From NCBI RefSeq assembly GCF_963664735.1, contig NZ_OY761553.1, positions 1,441,303-1,505,302 on the forward strand: a stretch of 64,000 nt of DNA, given 5' to 3'. Shown here piece after piece: positions 53,593 through 62,559 of the stretch. The notes under the pieces are model-generated. The model worked only from the letters and a program-made list of their open reading frames with translations, had not been told where the DNA came from and searched no databases. Source of the stretch: an uncultured Cohaesibacter sp. GTDB taxonomy: Bacteria; Pseudomonadota; Alphaproteobacteria; Rhizobiales; Cohaesibacteraceae. Position numbers and translations under genes: made by a program. Positions within the stretch are counted from its first letter, which is position 1, and every line of letters begins with the position of its first letter.

Positions 53593-55917
53593 ATGACATT
53601 AAAAAAGTATTTCTTAACCGGTGAGAACCGCAGACAAAGTGTCAGGCCAGTGAAAGATCCGTTTCAAAATAACACAAAGCAAAAGTGGAAGTACCGCTTC
53701 CTTGCTTTTGATGCTGCTGTCGACACAGGTATGTATCATTTGCGAGAAGGGTTGCTCCGCGCTGTAGAAAGCGTGAATGCCGTCATGCGGACCCTACGGG
53801 TTACCGGCTGGCGATATTGGCTGGTGCAAATGCTCTCCGGCGGCCTTACCATGGCAGTGTTTGGTTCTCTATTTGCACTCTCCTGGGCACTTAACGATAT
53901 GGACCGCACTGCAGGCGGCCTTCCCCAACAGGAAGACTATGCAGTCACGTTTCTTGATCGGTTTGGCAATGAAATCGGCAAACGCGGCATCCTGCAAGAT
54001 GACTCATTTGAACTGCAAGACTTACCCGATAATTTCATCAAGGCGGTTTTGGCGACTGAAGACCGCCGCTTCTTTGATCATTTCGGAATTGACTTTCTCG
54101 GTCTGGCGCGCGCCATCGTAGAAAATGCGCGAGCCGGCGGGGTTGTTCAGGGTGGCTCCACCCTCACCCAGCAGTTGGCAAAAAACCTGTTTCTGACCAA
54201 CGAACGTACCCTGACAAGGAAGATTGACGAGGCCTTTCTCTCATTATGGCTGGAAGCGCGACTGACAAAACGTCAGATACTGAAGCTCTATCTTGATCGC
54301 GCCTATATGGGCGGTGGCGCTTACGGTATCGCAGCGGCTTCGAAATTTTATTTCGGCAAATCAGCCAAGGACCTGACGCTCGCACAGTCGGCCATGCTGG
54401 CTGGGCTTTTCAAGGCACCAACAAAATATGCGCCTCATGTCAATCTGCCGCGCGCCCGGGCTCGCGCCAAAGAAGTTCTGATCAATATGGTTCAGGCCGG
54501 TTTCCTGACGGAAGGCCAGATTGTGGGGGCCCTGCGCAATCCTGCCACTCCTGTTGATTTTGCCGAAAAGGATACGCCAAACTTCTTTCTTGATTGGGCT
54601 TTTGAAGAAGTGAAGCGCATCGTTGGCGGCAAGCATCGTGTTCTGACGGTCAAGACCTCAATCGACATGACGGTGCAGAAGCAGTCCCAACAGGCTGTCG
54701 ACAGCATTTTACGTGAATATGGGAAGCAGTATGACGTTGGCGAGGCAGCCGCCGTGCTTATGGAGCCGGACGGGGCTGTTGTAGCAATCATTGGCGGCAG
54801 CGACTATGGCAAGAGCCAGTTCAACCGCGCAACCGATGCGTTACGCCAGCCGGGCTCATCCTTTAAGCCATTTGTGTATACCACTGCATTGATGAATGGT
54901 TTCACCCCCAAGTCCGTTATTCAGGATGCGCCGATAACGATCGGCAACTGGTCACCACAAAACTATGGCCGCTCCTATTCTGGCCCAGTAACTCTGCTGA
55001 ACGCTTTGCGTCGCTCCATCAACACCGTACCCGTTCGACTTGCCCAGGCAATCGGGCGCGACAAGATCGTTGAAGTCGCTCACAAGATGGGATTGCATTC
55101 CGAGTTGAAGATTACACGCTCCCTGCCCTTGGGCGCAGCCGAAGTAACCGTGATGGATATGGCGACCGGCTATGCCGTTTTTGCTTCAGGGGGCAAAAAG
55201 GCAACGGCCCACGGCGTTTTGCAAATTCTCGATTCCAAGGGCCGCGTCATCTATGACCAGAAACGACAAACCAAACCAGAGCAAATCATTCCACCGGAAA
55301 CAATCGCCGGAATGAATGAAATGCTTGTGTCTGTTGTGGAAGCGGGAACGGGGCGCCGCGCTCAACTTGAAGGCATCAAGGCTGCAGGAAAGACCGGCAC
55401 CACATCCTCTTATAAAGACGCGTGGTTCTGTGGTTTTACCGGCAATTACTCCGCCGCCGTATGGTTTGGCAATGATGACAACCACAATACAAGGCGCCTT
55501 ACAGGGGGCAATCTTCCTGCCATGGCATGGCAAAAGATAATGACCGTTGCCCACCAGCAGGTCGAGTTGAAGCCAATGCCCTATATTGAAGATCCCGTCA
55601 TCTTCCAGAAGACCCATCAAACCATTCAGGTGGCTGCAGCAGGTCGCATCAAGGACCTCAAGAACAATCGATCAACACAGCGGCTGACGCCCAAAGTTGT
55701 CGAGCAGCTTGACCAGATGCAAAGCCTGTTCCGCAAAGAGGGACAGAGCAAGTCTCCATTGTCCAGCAACACTGATGCATCGTCTGACGGTTCAAAATCC
55801 GGGGGCAATAAAAACAACCTTTCCGGCCTCATACAAATGGAGCAGCCATCGACAAGCGGTTTGAAAGAAGTGAAAACGGCTTGGCAAAGAGGAAGCGCAA
55901 CAATTCTGAGCCGGTAA
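53593..55917 (+). CDS. Class A penicillin-binding protein (glycosyltransferase/transpeptidase)
   Basis: A bifunctional cell-wall synthase of about 774 residues. A cytoplasmic N-terminus of about 70 residues is followed by one membrane helix (MLSGGLTMAVFGSLFALSWA). The GT51 domain has TEDRRFFDHFGIDF and QGGSTLTQQLAKNLFL. The transpeptidase domain has SSFK (GSSFKPFVY), SIN (RRSINTVPVRL) and KTGTTSSYKDAW. It polymerises and cross-links peptidoglycan in the periplasm. The C-terminal tail is Ser/Gly/Asn-rich. The start is uncertain: TTG at 53578, ATG at 53593 or a later codon; no clear ribosome site decides. Confidence 0.93.
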   Translation: MTLKKYFLTGENRRQSVRPVKDPFQNNTKQKWKYRFLAFDAAVDTGMYHLREGLLRAVESVNAVMRTLRVTGWRYWLVQMLSGGLTMAVFGSLFALSWALNDMDRTAGGLPQQEDYAVTFLDRFGNEIGKRGILQDDSFELQDLPDNFIKAVLATEDRRFFDHFGIDFLGLARAIVENARAGGVVQGGSTLTQQLAKNLFLTNERTLTRKIDEAFLSLWLEARLTKRQILKLYLDRAYMGGGAYGIAAASKFYFGKSAKDLTLAQSAMLAGLFKAPTKYAPHVNLPRARARAKEVLINMVQAGFLTEGQIVGALRNPATPVDFAEKDTPNFFLDWAFEEVKRIVGGKHRVLTVKTSIDMTVQKQSQQAVDSILREYGKQYDVGEAAAVLMEPDGAVVAIIGGSDYGKSQFNRATDALRQPGSSFKPFVYTTALMNGFTPKSVIQDAPITIGNWSPQNYGRSYSGPVTLLNALRRSINTVPVRLAQAIGRDKIVEVAHKMGLHSELKITRSLPLGAAEVTVMDMATGYAVFASGGKKATAHGVLQILDSKGRVIYDQKRQTKPEQIIPPETIAGMNEMLVSVVEAGTGRRAQLEGIKAAGKTGTTSSYKDAWFCGFTGNYSAAVWFGNDDNHNTRRLTGGNLPAMAWQKIMTVAHQQVELKPMPYIEDPVIFQKTHQTIQVAAAGRIKDLKNNRSTQRLTPKVVEQLDQMQSLFRKEGQSKSPLSSNTDASSDGSKSGGNKNNLSGLIQMEQPSTSGLKEVKTAWQRGSATILSR

Positions 55918-56206
55918 TTTCGGACCAACTTATTTTTTCAAACCAATTTGTCTGGAATCATCAAACTGCAAGTGGCTTTCGACAAAATCACAATCAGGAT
56001 ATTTGTTGACGGTCAGCCCAAATTGATAGTTATCAGCGATCCCGTCCGCTAAGAGACATGTTTATAGTCGGGAAGAAAAGCGGGAACAGAGGACTTCTTG
56101 CAAGAGGTGCGCTTTGCTCTCCTTTTCGTTGCAAACACAATATTAAAACTGTTAAATGCGGGTTGACCCGAACCGTTTGACCAAACCTAACCGAAAGCTG
56201 TAAAGC

Positions 56207-56782
56207 GTGCGCCTGATTGGAGACATCATTCTATTCGCCGTTGTCGCTATAGGCCTCGGGATTGGTAGCGCCTATTTCGCGGTAAACCATTCGGACCGCC
56301 TCGACCAGTTCAAGATTGGACCATGGCACGCTTGGCCCAATGCGGCGGGCCCGGAGGTCAATCCCTATTCCGAAGCAGATCAGGCAAGGCGCGGTTCACT
56401 GCAGCTTGCTGCGGGTGAAGGTGTTGCATTTGTTGCCAAAACGGATGACGAAGGAACTCCTCTTGACGGTGCGTGCCAGTATCGTGTCGTGGGTAATGAA
56501 TTGCCTGCTCGTGTCTGGACGCTGACATTAACCGACCAGAATGGCCGGCTCGTACCAAACCCATCGAACCGTTACAGCCTGCACAATCAAGACATCGCCA
56601 GAGTGAGCGGGCGACAGTATGAAATCGATATCGGCCCAGATGTAATGGGCGGAAACTGGTTGCGCAGCGAACCGGACATGCCGTTTCACCTCATCCTTCG
56701 CCTCTATGAGACACCGCATACCAGAGGGGGGGGCTATTCTGAAATCAAGCTTCCCCACATAGCTTGGGTGAGTTGCCAATGA
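56207..56782 (+). CDS. DUF1214-type membrane-anchored protein
   Basis: A 191-residue protein starting at GTG. An N-terminal membrane helix (IILFAVVAIGLGIGSAYFAV) is followed by a DUF1214-like domain (ARVWTLTLTDQNGRLVPNPS, RYSLHNQDIARVSG, and the end HLILRLYETPH). The family often stands next to DUF1254, as here. Function is unknown. The stop overlaps the start of the next gene (ATGA), so the pair is co-translated. Confidence 0.8.
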   Translation: MRLIGDIILFAVVAIGLGIGSAYFAVNHSDRLDQFKIGPWHAWPNAAGPEVNPYSEADQARRGSLQLAAGEGVAFVAKTDDEGTPLDGACQYRVVGNELPARVWTLTLTDQNGRLVPNPSNRYSLHNQDIARVSGRQYEIDIGPDVMGGNWLRSEPDMPFHLILRLYETPHTRGGGYSEIKLPHIAWVSCQ

Positions 56783-57327
56783 TTCGTGAAGCTCTGGTTT
56801 TCTTTGCCGCTCTCATCGTTGCCGCGATCATTCATATCGCGACTATTTTTGCGCTACCATATTTTGCTGAAAATGATATTGGGCACCGTGCATTGCAATT
56901 GGGTCCGCTAAATCGCGTCCATGTGATTTCGGATCCGGTGGAAGCGACAGAACTTTCGGCCGATCTTGATCCCACCTTCGCATATGGCCTTTGCCGCGCG
57001 GATGTATCCAACTCTCCGGTAATGCTAAAAGGGCGCCTGCCGAGCGATTTCTGGAGCCTTGACTATGTCGACCAAAGAGGTCGTAGTCAGTTCAGCCTGA
57101 CGAACCAGATTTCAGGATCGAATGTGAATGCAGTCCTGGCGACGAAAGGACAACAGCGCCTGATCTCGGAACAGCCAGATCTGGTTGATGAAACAGCAAT
57201 TGTTATTTCCGCGACACATCCCAAAGGCATTCTTTTGGTCCGTGTGATGGTCTCCTCCGAGCGAGATCGAAGTGACATCGCTCAAGCCATTCAAAATCTC
57301 AGTTGTAAACCATTGTGGAACGAATAA
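56779..57327 (+). CDS. DUF1254-type membrane-anchored protein
   Basis: A 182-residue protein with an N-terminal membrane helix (ALVFFAALIVAAIIHIATIF). Its DUF1254-like region includes DPTFAYGLCRADVSNSPVML and LPSDFWSLDYVDQRGRSQFS. It is coupled by ATGA to the DUF1214-type gene and likely acts with it at the membrane; the role is unknown. The ATG at 56779 is preferred over a GTG at 56764. Confidence 0.78.
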   Translation: MIREALVFFAALIVAAIIHIATIFALPYFAENDIGHRALQLGPLNRVHVISDPVEATELSADLDPTFAYGLCRADVSNSPVMLKGRLPSDFWSLDYVDQRGRSQFSLTNQISGSNVNAVLATKGQQRLISEQPDLVDETAIVISATHPKGILLVRVMVSSERDRSDIAQAIQNLSCKPLWNE

Positions 57328-57366
57328 CCGAACCCAGCCGGTTTTGTGTACCACTTCTCCCCACGT

Positions 57367-58260
57367 CTACTTTTTCTGTGTCCAGTCTACCTTGTCCCAT
57401 TGGCGTCGTGTGTATCGCGATGGAACCGGTTTTGCTTCGTGGCTTTGAATGATGCCATTGGGAAGAGTGCCGTTTTGTGCCTGAAAATCTTCCAACAGGA
57501 ACTTCAGTGCCTGATTGGCTTCCGCCACCTTGCTTGACGGCGTCTCAATTTCCAGCTTCTTGATCGCATAGGCATAAGCGGTCATCCGGTATTGCAAAGC
57601 CCTCCAGACCCAACCAATAAAGCGCTTGTTCTCATCTACACGCGCATATGCATTTTTCATTTCTCTGGGATCCAAATCCGCCTTGCGCCCGAGAGCGGCC
57701 ATTCGCTCCCTGTCCATGGCGACAACCTGTTCCGCAATCGGAACGAAGGCAGCCAAAGCCTGTCTGTCTTGCTGGGCGTCTTCGATGATCCGCTCAAAAC
57801 GCACATTGTGTGAAGCGTATTTTTCAGACCTCAGGGTCCAGTAATATCGCTTTGGATCGAACCCCATGTCGATCAAAGGCGTCAGCCTGGCACTTTGCGT
57901 TTCAGTTAGCAGCTGCAATCCGACATTTTGGACCGAAGGAACGAACTTCCAAAGATTAAGCGAAATCCAATCCTGTGCGTGCGGTGGCCGGATAAGAACC
58001 CATGCCATATCACGCATTGTCTTTTCTTCATCAGTGAAGTTGAAATCGGAAACCAGCTCTCCAGTTAGCTTAGCCTTCAGGCGCCCGGTGCCCCCCATAA
58101 AGCTTTCAGTAAAACTGTTTGTCTCCGTCCGGCCCAGATCGCCCACCCGACTGCTGCAAGAAGCCAGAGGAAAAACCAGAACAAAACAGGCGCAAGTGTA
58201 CAAAAAACCACGTGCGTAAGGGTTTTCTCTGAGGTGCGACGAATAGTTACTATTTTTCAA
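57367..58260 (-). CDS. Uncharacterised lipoprotein
   Basis: A 297-residue exported protein. A signal segment (GFLYTCACFVLVFPLASC) ends in the lipobox LASC (Cys35). The mature protein is mostly helical and rich in Arg and aromatic residues (AQDWISLNLWKFVPSVQNVG, FDPKRYYWTLRSEKYASHNV, FIGWVWRALQYRMTAYAYA). It has no catalytic motif I recognise. It converges on the DUF1254-type gene. An envelope role follows only from the lipid anchor. Confidence 0.75.
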   Translation of the reverse strand: MKNSNYSSHLRENPYARGFLYTCACFVLVFPLASCSSRVGDLGRTETNSFTESFMGGTGRLKAKLTGELVSDFNFTDEEKTMRDMAWVLIRPPHAQDWISLNLWKFVPSVQNVGLQLLTETQSARLTPLIDMGFDPKRYYWTLRSEKYASHNVRFERIIEDAQQDRQALAAFVPIAEQVVAMDRERMAALGRKADLDPREMKNAYARVDENKRFIGWVWRALQYRMTAYAYAIKKLEIETPSSKVAEANQALKFLLEDFQAQNGTLPNGIIQSHEAKPVPSRYTRRQWDKVDWTQKK

Positions 58261-58537
58261 CGGCTTTGCGGTCCTGAACCAAGGGGCGACTGTTGATCAC
58301 CCATCCTTATAATATTACAATTCCTTCATGTAACTCGAATCGGCTTTCGAGCTTATTGTTCAGCATAAGAATACAGAAGCCAAGAGGGTGATTTGCAAAG
58401 AAATCCGCTTGCGGAGCTTATGCGCACAATCTGTTTATATGCGTTGCAACCTGCCATGGTTAACAGCATATTAAAGAATAACAATGAGTATGAGAGCAAA
58501 CAGTTTTGAGAGATAATGCCAACTTGAGGTCGACGAG
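58261..58537. other. Divergent upstream region of the lipoprotein and DUF2336-type genes
   Basis: Intergenic DNA that should hold both promoters. TCCGCTTGCGGA (58407-58418) is a perfect palindrome. No clear -35/-10 pair was assigned. Confidence 0.35.
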
Positions 58538-58591
58538 ATGAAAATGCTAAATTCCTTTGCATTTTCTGAGCTTTATTTGAGGGGCTTCTGA
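58538..58591 (+). CDS. Possible 17-residue leader ORF before the DUF2336-type gene
   Basis: ATG behind GAGG, encoding MKMLNSFAFSELYLRGF and ending one base before the TTG start of the large gene. An 8-bp inverted repeat GAAAATGC/GCATTTTC (58540-58566) covers its first codons. It could serve translational coupling for the weak TTG start. It may also be chance, since short frames are common. Confidence 0.35.
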   Translation: MKMLNSFAFSELYLRGF

Positions 58592-58592
58592 A

Positions 58593-61500
58593 TTGAAATC
58601 ACCCCAAGTATGCTCGCGTCTGGTCGAGGAAACCGAGAGCTATCTAGCGGCAGGTCAATTTGGCCAGCGCGCTCAGGCACTATTCGCAAAAGTGTTTCGA
58701 CAGCTTTACAGTTCTGCTCCGCTCGAAAAAAGGCTCTTCGTGGCGAAGCGGCTTTGTTGTGAACGCATTGTTCCAGCAGAGGTGGTCCTATTGCTTTGTT
58801 GCGACACCGAAATGATAGCAACCGAGATATTGGCCAACTCTCCTCTGCTGGATGGAGCAGAATTAACCTCGCAGATAATGCAGGGTAATTTGGCACGACG
58901 CTTGGCGATCGCACAACGCAAGGATCTGACAAGACTATCGATATCTCAATTGCTGTTGTTTGGTGAACCGGCCGTTGCGCGCGCGTTGGCCCAAAACAAG
59001 AATGTGTATGAGCATATTTCTGGTCCCGTTCGAGACAAGATTGATCGGGTTGGGAAATTGGCTTTAGAACAAGCGGAGCCCGAGGCAATGTCTCAAGAAA
59101 CAGATAAGCTTGACGCGTTGGTTTCTTCCATGGAGCAGGACTGGTGTGCGCACTATAAGCCAGAAGCACTAGAGACTGTTTCAGCCTCAGAGGACACTCC
59201 AACCGTTGGCCTTGACCCAATTGCTTCCAGCGGCTCAGACGCCCCATCATCCGATATTGTTTTCAAGGATCAGGTGGAAGAAACCGAGAAGGCGATGACG
59301 CCAGCGCCCACCTCTTCTTCAGTTGCAGACATTCCCGCCCAGACATTGAGCGCCAGTGTGCAAACTGAGCTGCTGCTAGACAGTGAAGACATGAAAATTC
59401 TGGACCAGCTTTCGGAAAGCGATTGGGATGCGCTTGATGATGAGGCCATAGAGGCGCTGGCCAGACAGTTGGCAAATGAAGATAACTCCGCTCTTGCTGC
59501 CGAACCATCTTCCTGCATTGCTTCTGACCAGGAGATGACGTCAGAAGACGCTTTTGCCACAGATGCTCCATATGCTGACGAGACGGCCCCCTGCCCCTTG
59601 CCAGAGACTTCAGTAACAGTGACGGCTTCGGAGGCCGCTTCAGTTATTCAGGTTGAATATTCCTCAGAGGAACCATCTTTTGCTGAAGAAGAAATTTCTC
59701 CCAGGCCTCTACGTGGAGAGGATTATGAAGAGGAAGTGGGACCATCGTCCTTTACGATCAGCTCGATAGATGACGAAACATCGGTAACGCCGCTTCTGGA
59801 GCCTGTACTGGCGGCAGGATCGCGTGAAGCGACAATAAGCTTCAACCTTTCAGAAAATGCCCGTGACGGATTTGACAGGGAAGCGCTTCTCGAAGAGAGC
59901 AGCGGCCAATCCCTTGACGAGACGAATTCTCGGCAGAGCGCTTCCAAGCTTGAAGACGAAGCCTGTGTCCCTGAAGATCAGGAAATATTGAAAGAAGAAG
60001 CGGGCAAAGCCTCTTTCACAATATCTGCTCTGGATGCCTCCCCGATTTTGCCAGAGGTCTCCTCAACGGCTTCCGTTTCTGATCGCAGTGAGAAAACAAT
60101 TGCACAGAAAGAAACGCAGGTTTCTTTTGTCGTCTCGCCGCTGGAAGACATGAAGTCGGCACTTAAGCGGCCGCTGGATGAAGCCGAAGAGCAGCTCTTG
60201 GCACGCGCCAGCCAGAAACTGTCCAGCGAATTGGGACATGACGAGCCCAGGTCACCGCGCGATACGGATGCACAATCGAACAAGAAGGCGCAAATCACCT
60301 TCACGGTTCGCAAGTCAGAAAACAGCGCCTCAGAGTTGGCAACAACCGAAGAGACCGCGCAGATGAATGAATTGGAACCGAAGACACCGGAAACGGTAGA
60401 CTACCGGGAGCAATCCGTAGCGGATAGGACGACACCGCAATCTTCGTCTCCGTCAAAAGATCGTGTCAATCGCACCGTAGCCCCACTGTCCGATTTGAGC
60501 GACCATTTGACCTTGGCCACTGAGGACGACTGGGAGAAAGCCTTGGCAAGGCTCACGGGCGAGACCGCGCCAAATACCGCTGACGCAACCGGCTCTCGTG
60601 TCTTTTCTGCGCCGAAGTCTACTTTGGCTGATATGTCTGATGCCGATTTGAAACCTAGTCCTCTTGCCGATACTGCCACGGAGGGTCTGGGCAAGGTGGT
60701 CGAGACGATTGAAAACGAGCTGAGCATCGAGGCATTTTCCCTCGAGGCTGAGGATGATGACGAGTGGCACGATATCAAGCGTATAGGCACTCGTGAGAGC
60801 GATCAATCTCAGCCTGGCACGACCATTCAGGCAGAACCTTTGCCGATACCACCTGGTACGGCATTGGCCCAAACAGGTGAGACAACAGTTCCAGAAATTC
60901 AGGAAGAGGAAAAGTCAGTTTCATCAGGCTTCATGCCTGATATGATCAATTTCTCTGATTTAGGCTTGATTGAAGCAGAACCAGACCTGCCTTCGGTCAC
61001 GGATCTTCTGCTCAACAAGATGGGGCAAGCAACACCGCAGGTGGAACTTGTCGAACCGATTGAGATTGACATCCTGGAGAATGGCACGATTACGCCACTC
61101 GAAAATCTTGATGCCACTCCAATGCAGATCATTTCAGAACAGCTTGAAGCTCAAAGAGAAGCCCTCAATGCGATGCACAAAAAGATGCAAAGCTATGAGA
61201 TGGCATCGGCGAACTTGGCAAAGTCAAGCTTTACTGATCCCAAAAAGGCGGACAAGCCGACCGACAACTCCGAAGATACGGCAACGTATGATGCACGATT
61301 GTCCCTGCCAGAGCTGTCAGATCACCGGGTTGTGGACGTTGAGGATTATCAAGTCCTGAAGGATTTGGAGGAACGCCACAAGCCACCGCACGCCCAGACC
61401 TCGGCAGAACGCGATGAGACACTGGCAAATGCATCCAATGCCATTGATCTGGCGTCTCTGATATCCAGCCCTTCAAGCAGTGAAGGCATTGCAGAGGCTT

Positions 61501-62096
61501 TTTACAGCTACGATGGAGAAACCCGACTGGCCGTGTTGCAAGCCATGCTGTCAGAAAGTCTGGTCGATGTCGCACAGGCAGGAGAAGAGGCCAATTCTCA
61601 CACTTTGCTAGAAGAGAGCGTTGTACACGAATTGGTTTCCGCGCGTTTCAGCAATGACCGGATTAAGGCTGCTGACCTCATGCATGACATTTCGGGTCAT
61701 CGCCGTATGGATATGACCATGCTCCTGCAGGACAAGGGTGGTGAGGCTCTGGTTGTGTATCTCTATTCCATTGGGGTCGATGAAACCGCGACCTTGTCTA
61801 TCTTGCTACATGGCCCCGACGCGATTTCTCATGACTACAGCAAGATCACTCAATTGATGACGCTCTATCATCAGCTCACCCCTGTTGCCGCCGCTAAAAT
61901 TGTTTCCCAATTGTTCGGTGAACCGCGCCGCATAGCGAAACGTCATCAAACCATCCATGACGAGGGCTCAGGCCGAGCTTCACCGCGCCTGAGAAAAACG
62001 GGACAAACGGATACCGCGCAAGACAGTGATGCTTCCTGCAATGAACAAAGCACGCCAGAATTCGGGCGCAGGACCATAAGACCCAACAACAGTTGA
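58593..62096 (+). CDS. Very large DUF2336-type protein with acidic repeat region
   Basis: 1167 residues, no signal peptide or membrane helix. The N-terminal ~180 residues are helical and like the DUF2336 family (RAQALFAKVFRQLYSSAPLE, SPLLDGAELTSQIM, RRLAIAQRKDLT, VARALAQNKNVYEHIS). Residues of about 200-960 are acidic, Ser/Glu/Asp-rich and probably disordered. They carry at least five copies of a short strand-like motif (see findings). The C-terminal ~180 residues are helical again (EAFYSYDGETRLAVLQAML, TLSILLHGPDAISHDYSKIT). Usual DUF2336 proteins have about 350-400 residues. GAGGGG before the TTG supports the start; an in-frame stop five codons upstream excludes a longer one. Function unknown. 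Confidence 0.8.
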   Translation: MKSPQVCSRLVEETESYLAAGQFGQRAQALFAKVFRQLYSSAPLEKRLFVAKRLCCERIVPAEVVLLLCCDTEMIATEILANSPLLDGAELTSQIMQGNLARRLAIAQRKDLTRLSISQLLLFGEPAVARALAQNKNVYEHISGPVRDKIDRVGKLALEQAEPEAMSQETDKLDALVSSMEQDWCAHYKPEALETVSASEDTPTVGLDPIASSGSDAPSSDIVFKDQVEETEKAMTPAPTSSSVADIPAQTLSASVQTELLLDSEDMKILDQLSESDWDALDDEAIEALARQLANEDNSALAAEPSSCIASDQEMTSEDAFATDAPYADETAPCPLPETSVTVTASEAASVIQVEYSSEEPSFAEEEISPRPLRGEDYEEEVGPSSFTISSIDDETSVTPLLEPVLAAGSREATISFNLSENARDGFDREALLEESSGQSLDETNSRQSASKLEDEACVPEDQEILKEEAGKASFTISALDASPILPEVSSTASVSDRSEKTIAQKETQVSFVVSPLEDMKSALKRPLDEAEEQLLARASQKLSSELGHDEPRSPRDTDAQSNKKAQITFTVRKSENSASELATTEETAQMNELEPKTPETVDYREQSVADRTTPQSSSPSKDRVNRTVAPLSDLSDHLTLATEDDWEKALARLTGETAPNTADATGSRVFSAPKSTLADMSDADLKPSPLADTATEGLGKVVETIENELSIEAFSLEAEDDDEWHDIKRIGTRESDQSQPGTTIQAEPLPIPPGTALAQTGETTVPEIQEEEKSVSSGFMPDMINFSDLGLIEAEPDLPSVTDLLLNKMGQATPQVELVEPIEIDILENGTITPLENLDATPMQIISEQLEAQREALNAMHKKMQSYEMASANLAKSSFTDPKKADKPTDNSEDTATYDARLSLPELSDHRVVDVEDYQVLKDLEERHKPPHAQTSAERDETLANASNAIDLASLISSPSSSEGIAEAFYSYDGETRLAVLQAMLSESLVDVAQAGEEANSHTLLEESVVHELVSARFSNDRIKAADLMHDISGHRRMDMTMLLQDKGGEALVVYLYSIGVDETATLSILLHGPDAISHDYSKITQLMTLYHQLTPVAAAKIVSQLFGEPRRIAKRHQTIHDEGSGRASPRLRKTGQTDTAQDSDASCNEQSTPEFGRRTIRPNNS

Positions 62097-62120
62097 CCGA
62101 CCTTCATATTTTGAGATGAA

Positions 62121-62153
62121 AAAACCGGAGCCTTTTCAGAACTCCGGTTTTTG
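62121..62153. terminator. Bidirectional terminator between convergent genes
   Basis: AAAAACCGGAG and CTCCGGTTTTT around an 11-base loop give a GC stem flanked by A- and T-runs. It can end both the DUF2336-type gene (plus) and the DUF1491 gene (minus). Confidence 0.88.
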
Positions 62154-62186
62154 CTATTTAAGCAAAGGCATCGTCTTGCACATTTG

Positions 62187-62534
62187 TCAGTCTTCCACCA
62201 CTAGCAAATCGTGGCTTCCGCTGGCGCACTCAGTTTCCAAAACCCAGAAATCACTATCAAACTTGGCTTCTTTTTCCAGTCTGTCCATGATTTCAAATGG
62301 ATCAACATCGCCAAGACACCGGCGAAACAAGCGGTCTCCCAGCCTTGAATGTTCTTCAGAATATGAAAGCTGGCTTGCCGGTTCATAAAGATCGTTTGTG
62401 CCGTCCAATTTATCAACTCGAACGAAAATGGCTCCCGCCTCTTTTGCTCCTCGGCGCATAAGGACGGATGGCTTGCCTGCGGAGTTTCTCCGGCGCAAGT
62501 ATGCTGAGACCCAAAGGTCGGAGGTTAGGCGCAT
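62187..62534 (-). CDS. DUF1491 family protein
   Basis: A 115-residue cytoplasmic protein. It starts MRLTSDLWVSAYLRRRNSAG and contains RGAKEAGAIFVRVDKLDGT, YEPASQL and FWVLETE, the pattern of the alphaproteobacterial DUF1491 family. No function is established. It follows the peptidoglycan-binding-domain gene by 25 bases and is probably co-transcribed with it. Confidence 0.85.
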   Translation of the reverse strand: MRLTSDLWVSAYLRRRNSAGKPSVLMRRGAKEAGAIFVRVDKLDGTNDLYEPASQLSYSEEHSRLGDRLFRRCLGDVDPFEIMDRLEKEAKFDSDFWVLETECASGSHDLLVVED

Positions 62535-62559
62535 TGATTATCAACTTAAGAGAGTTTGG

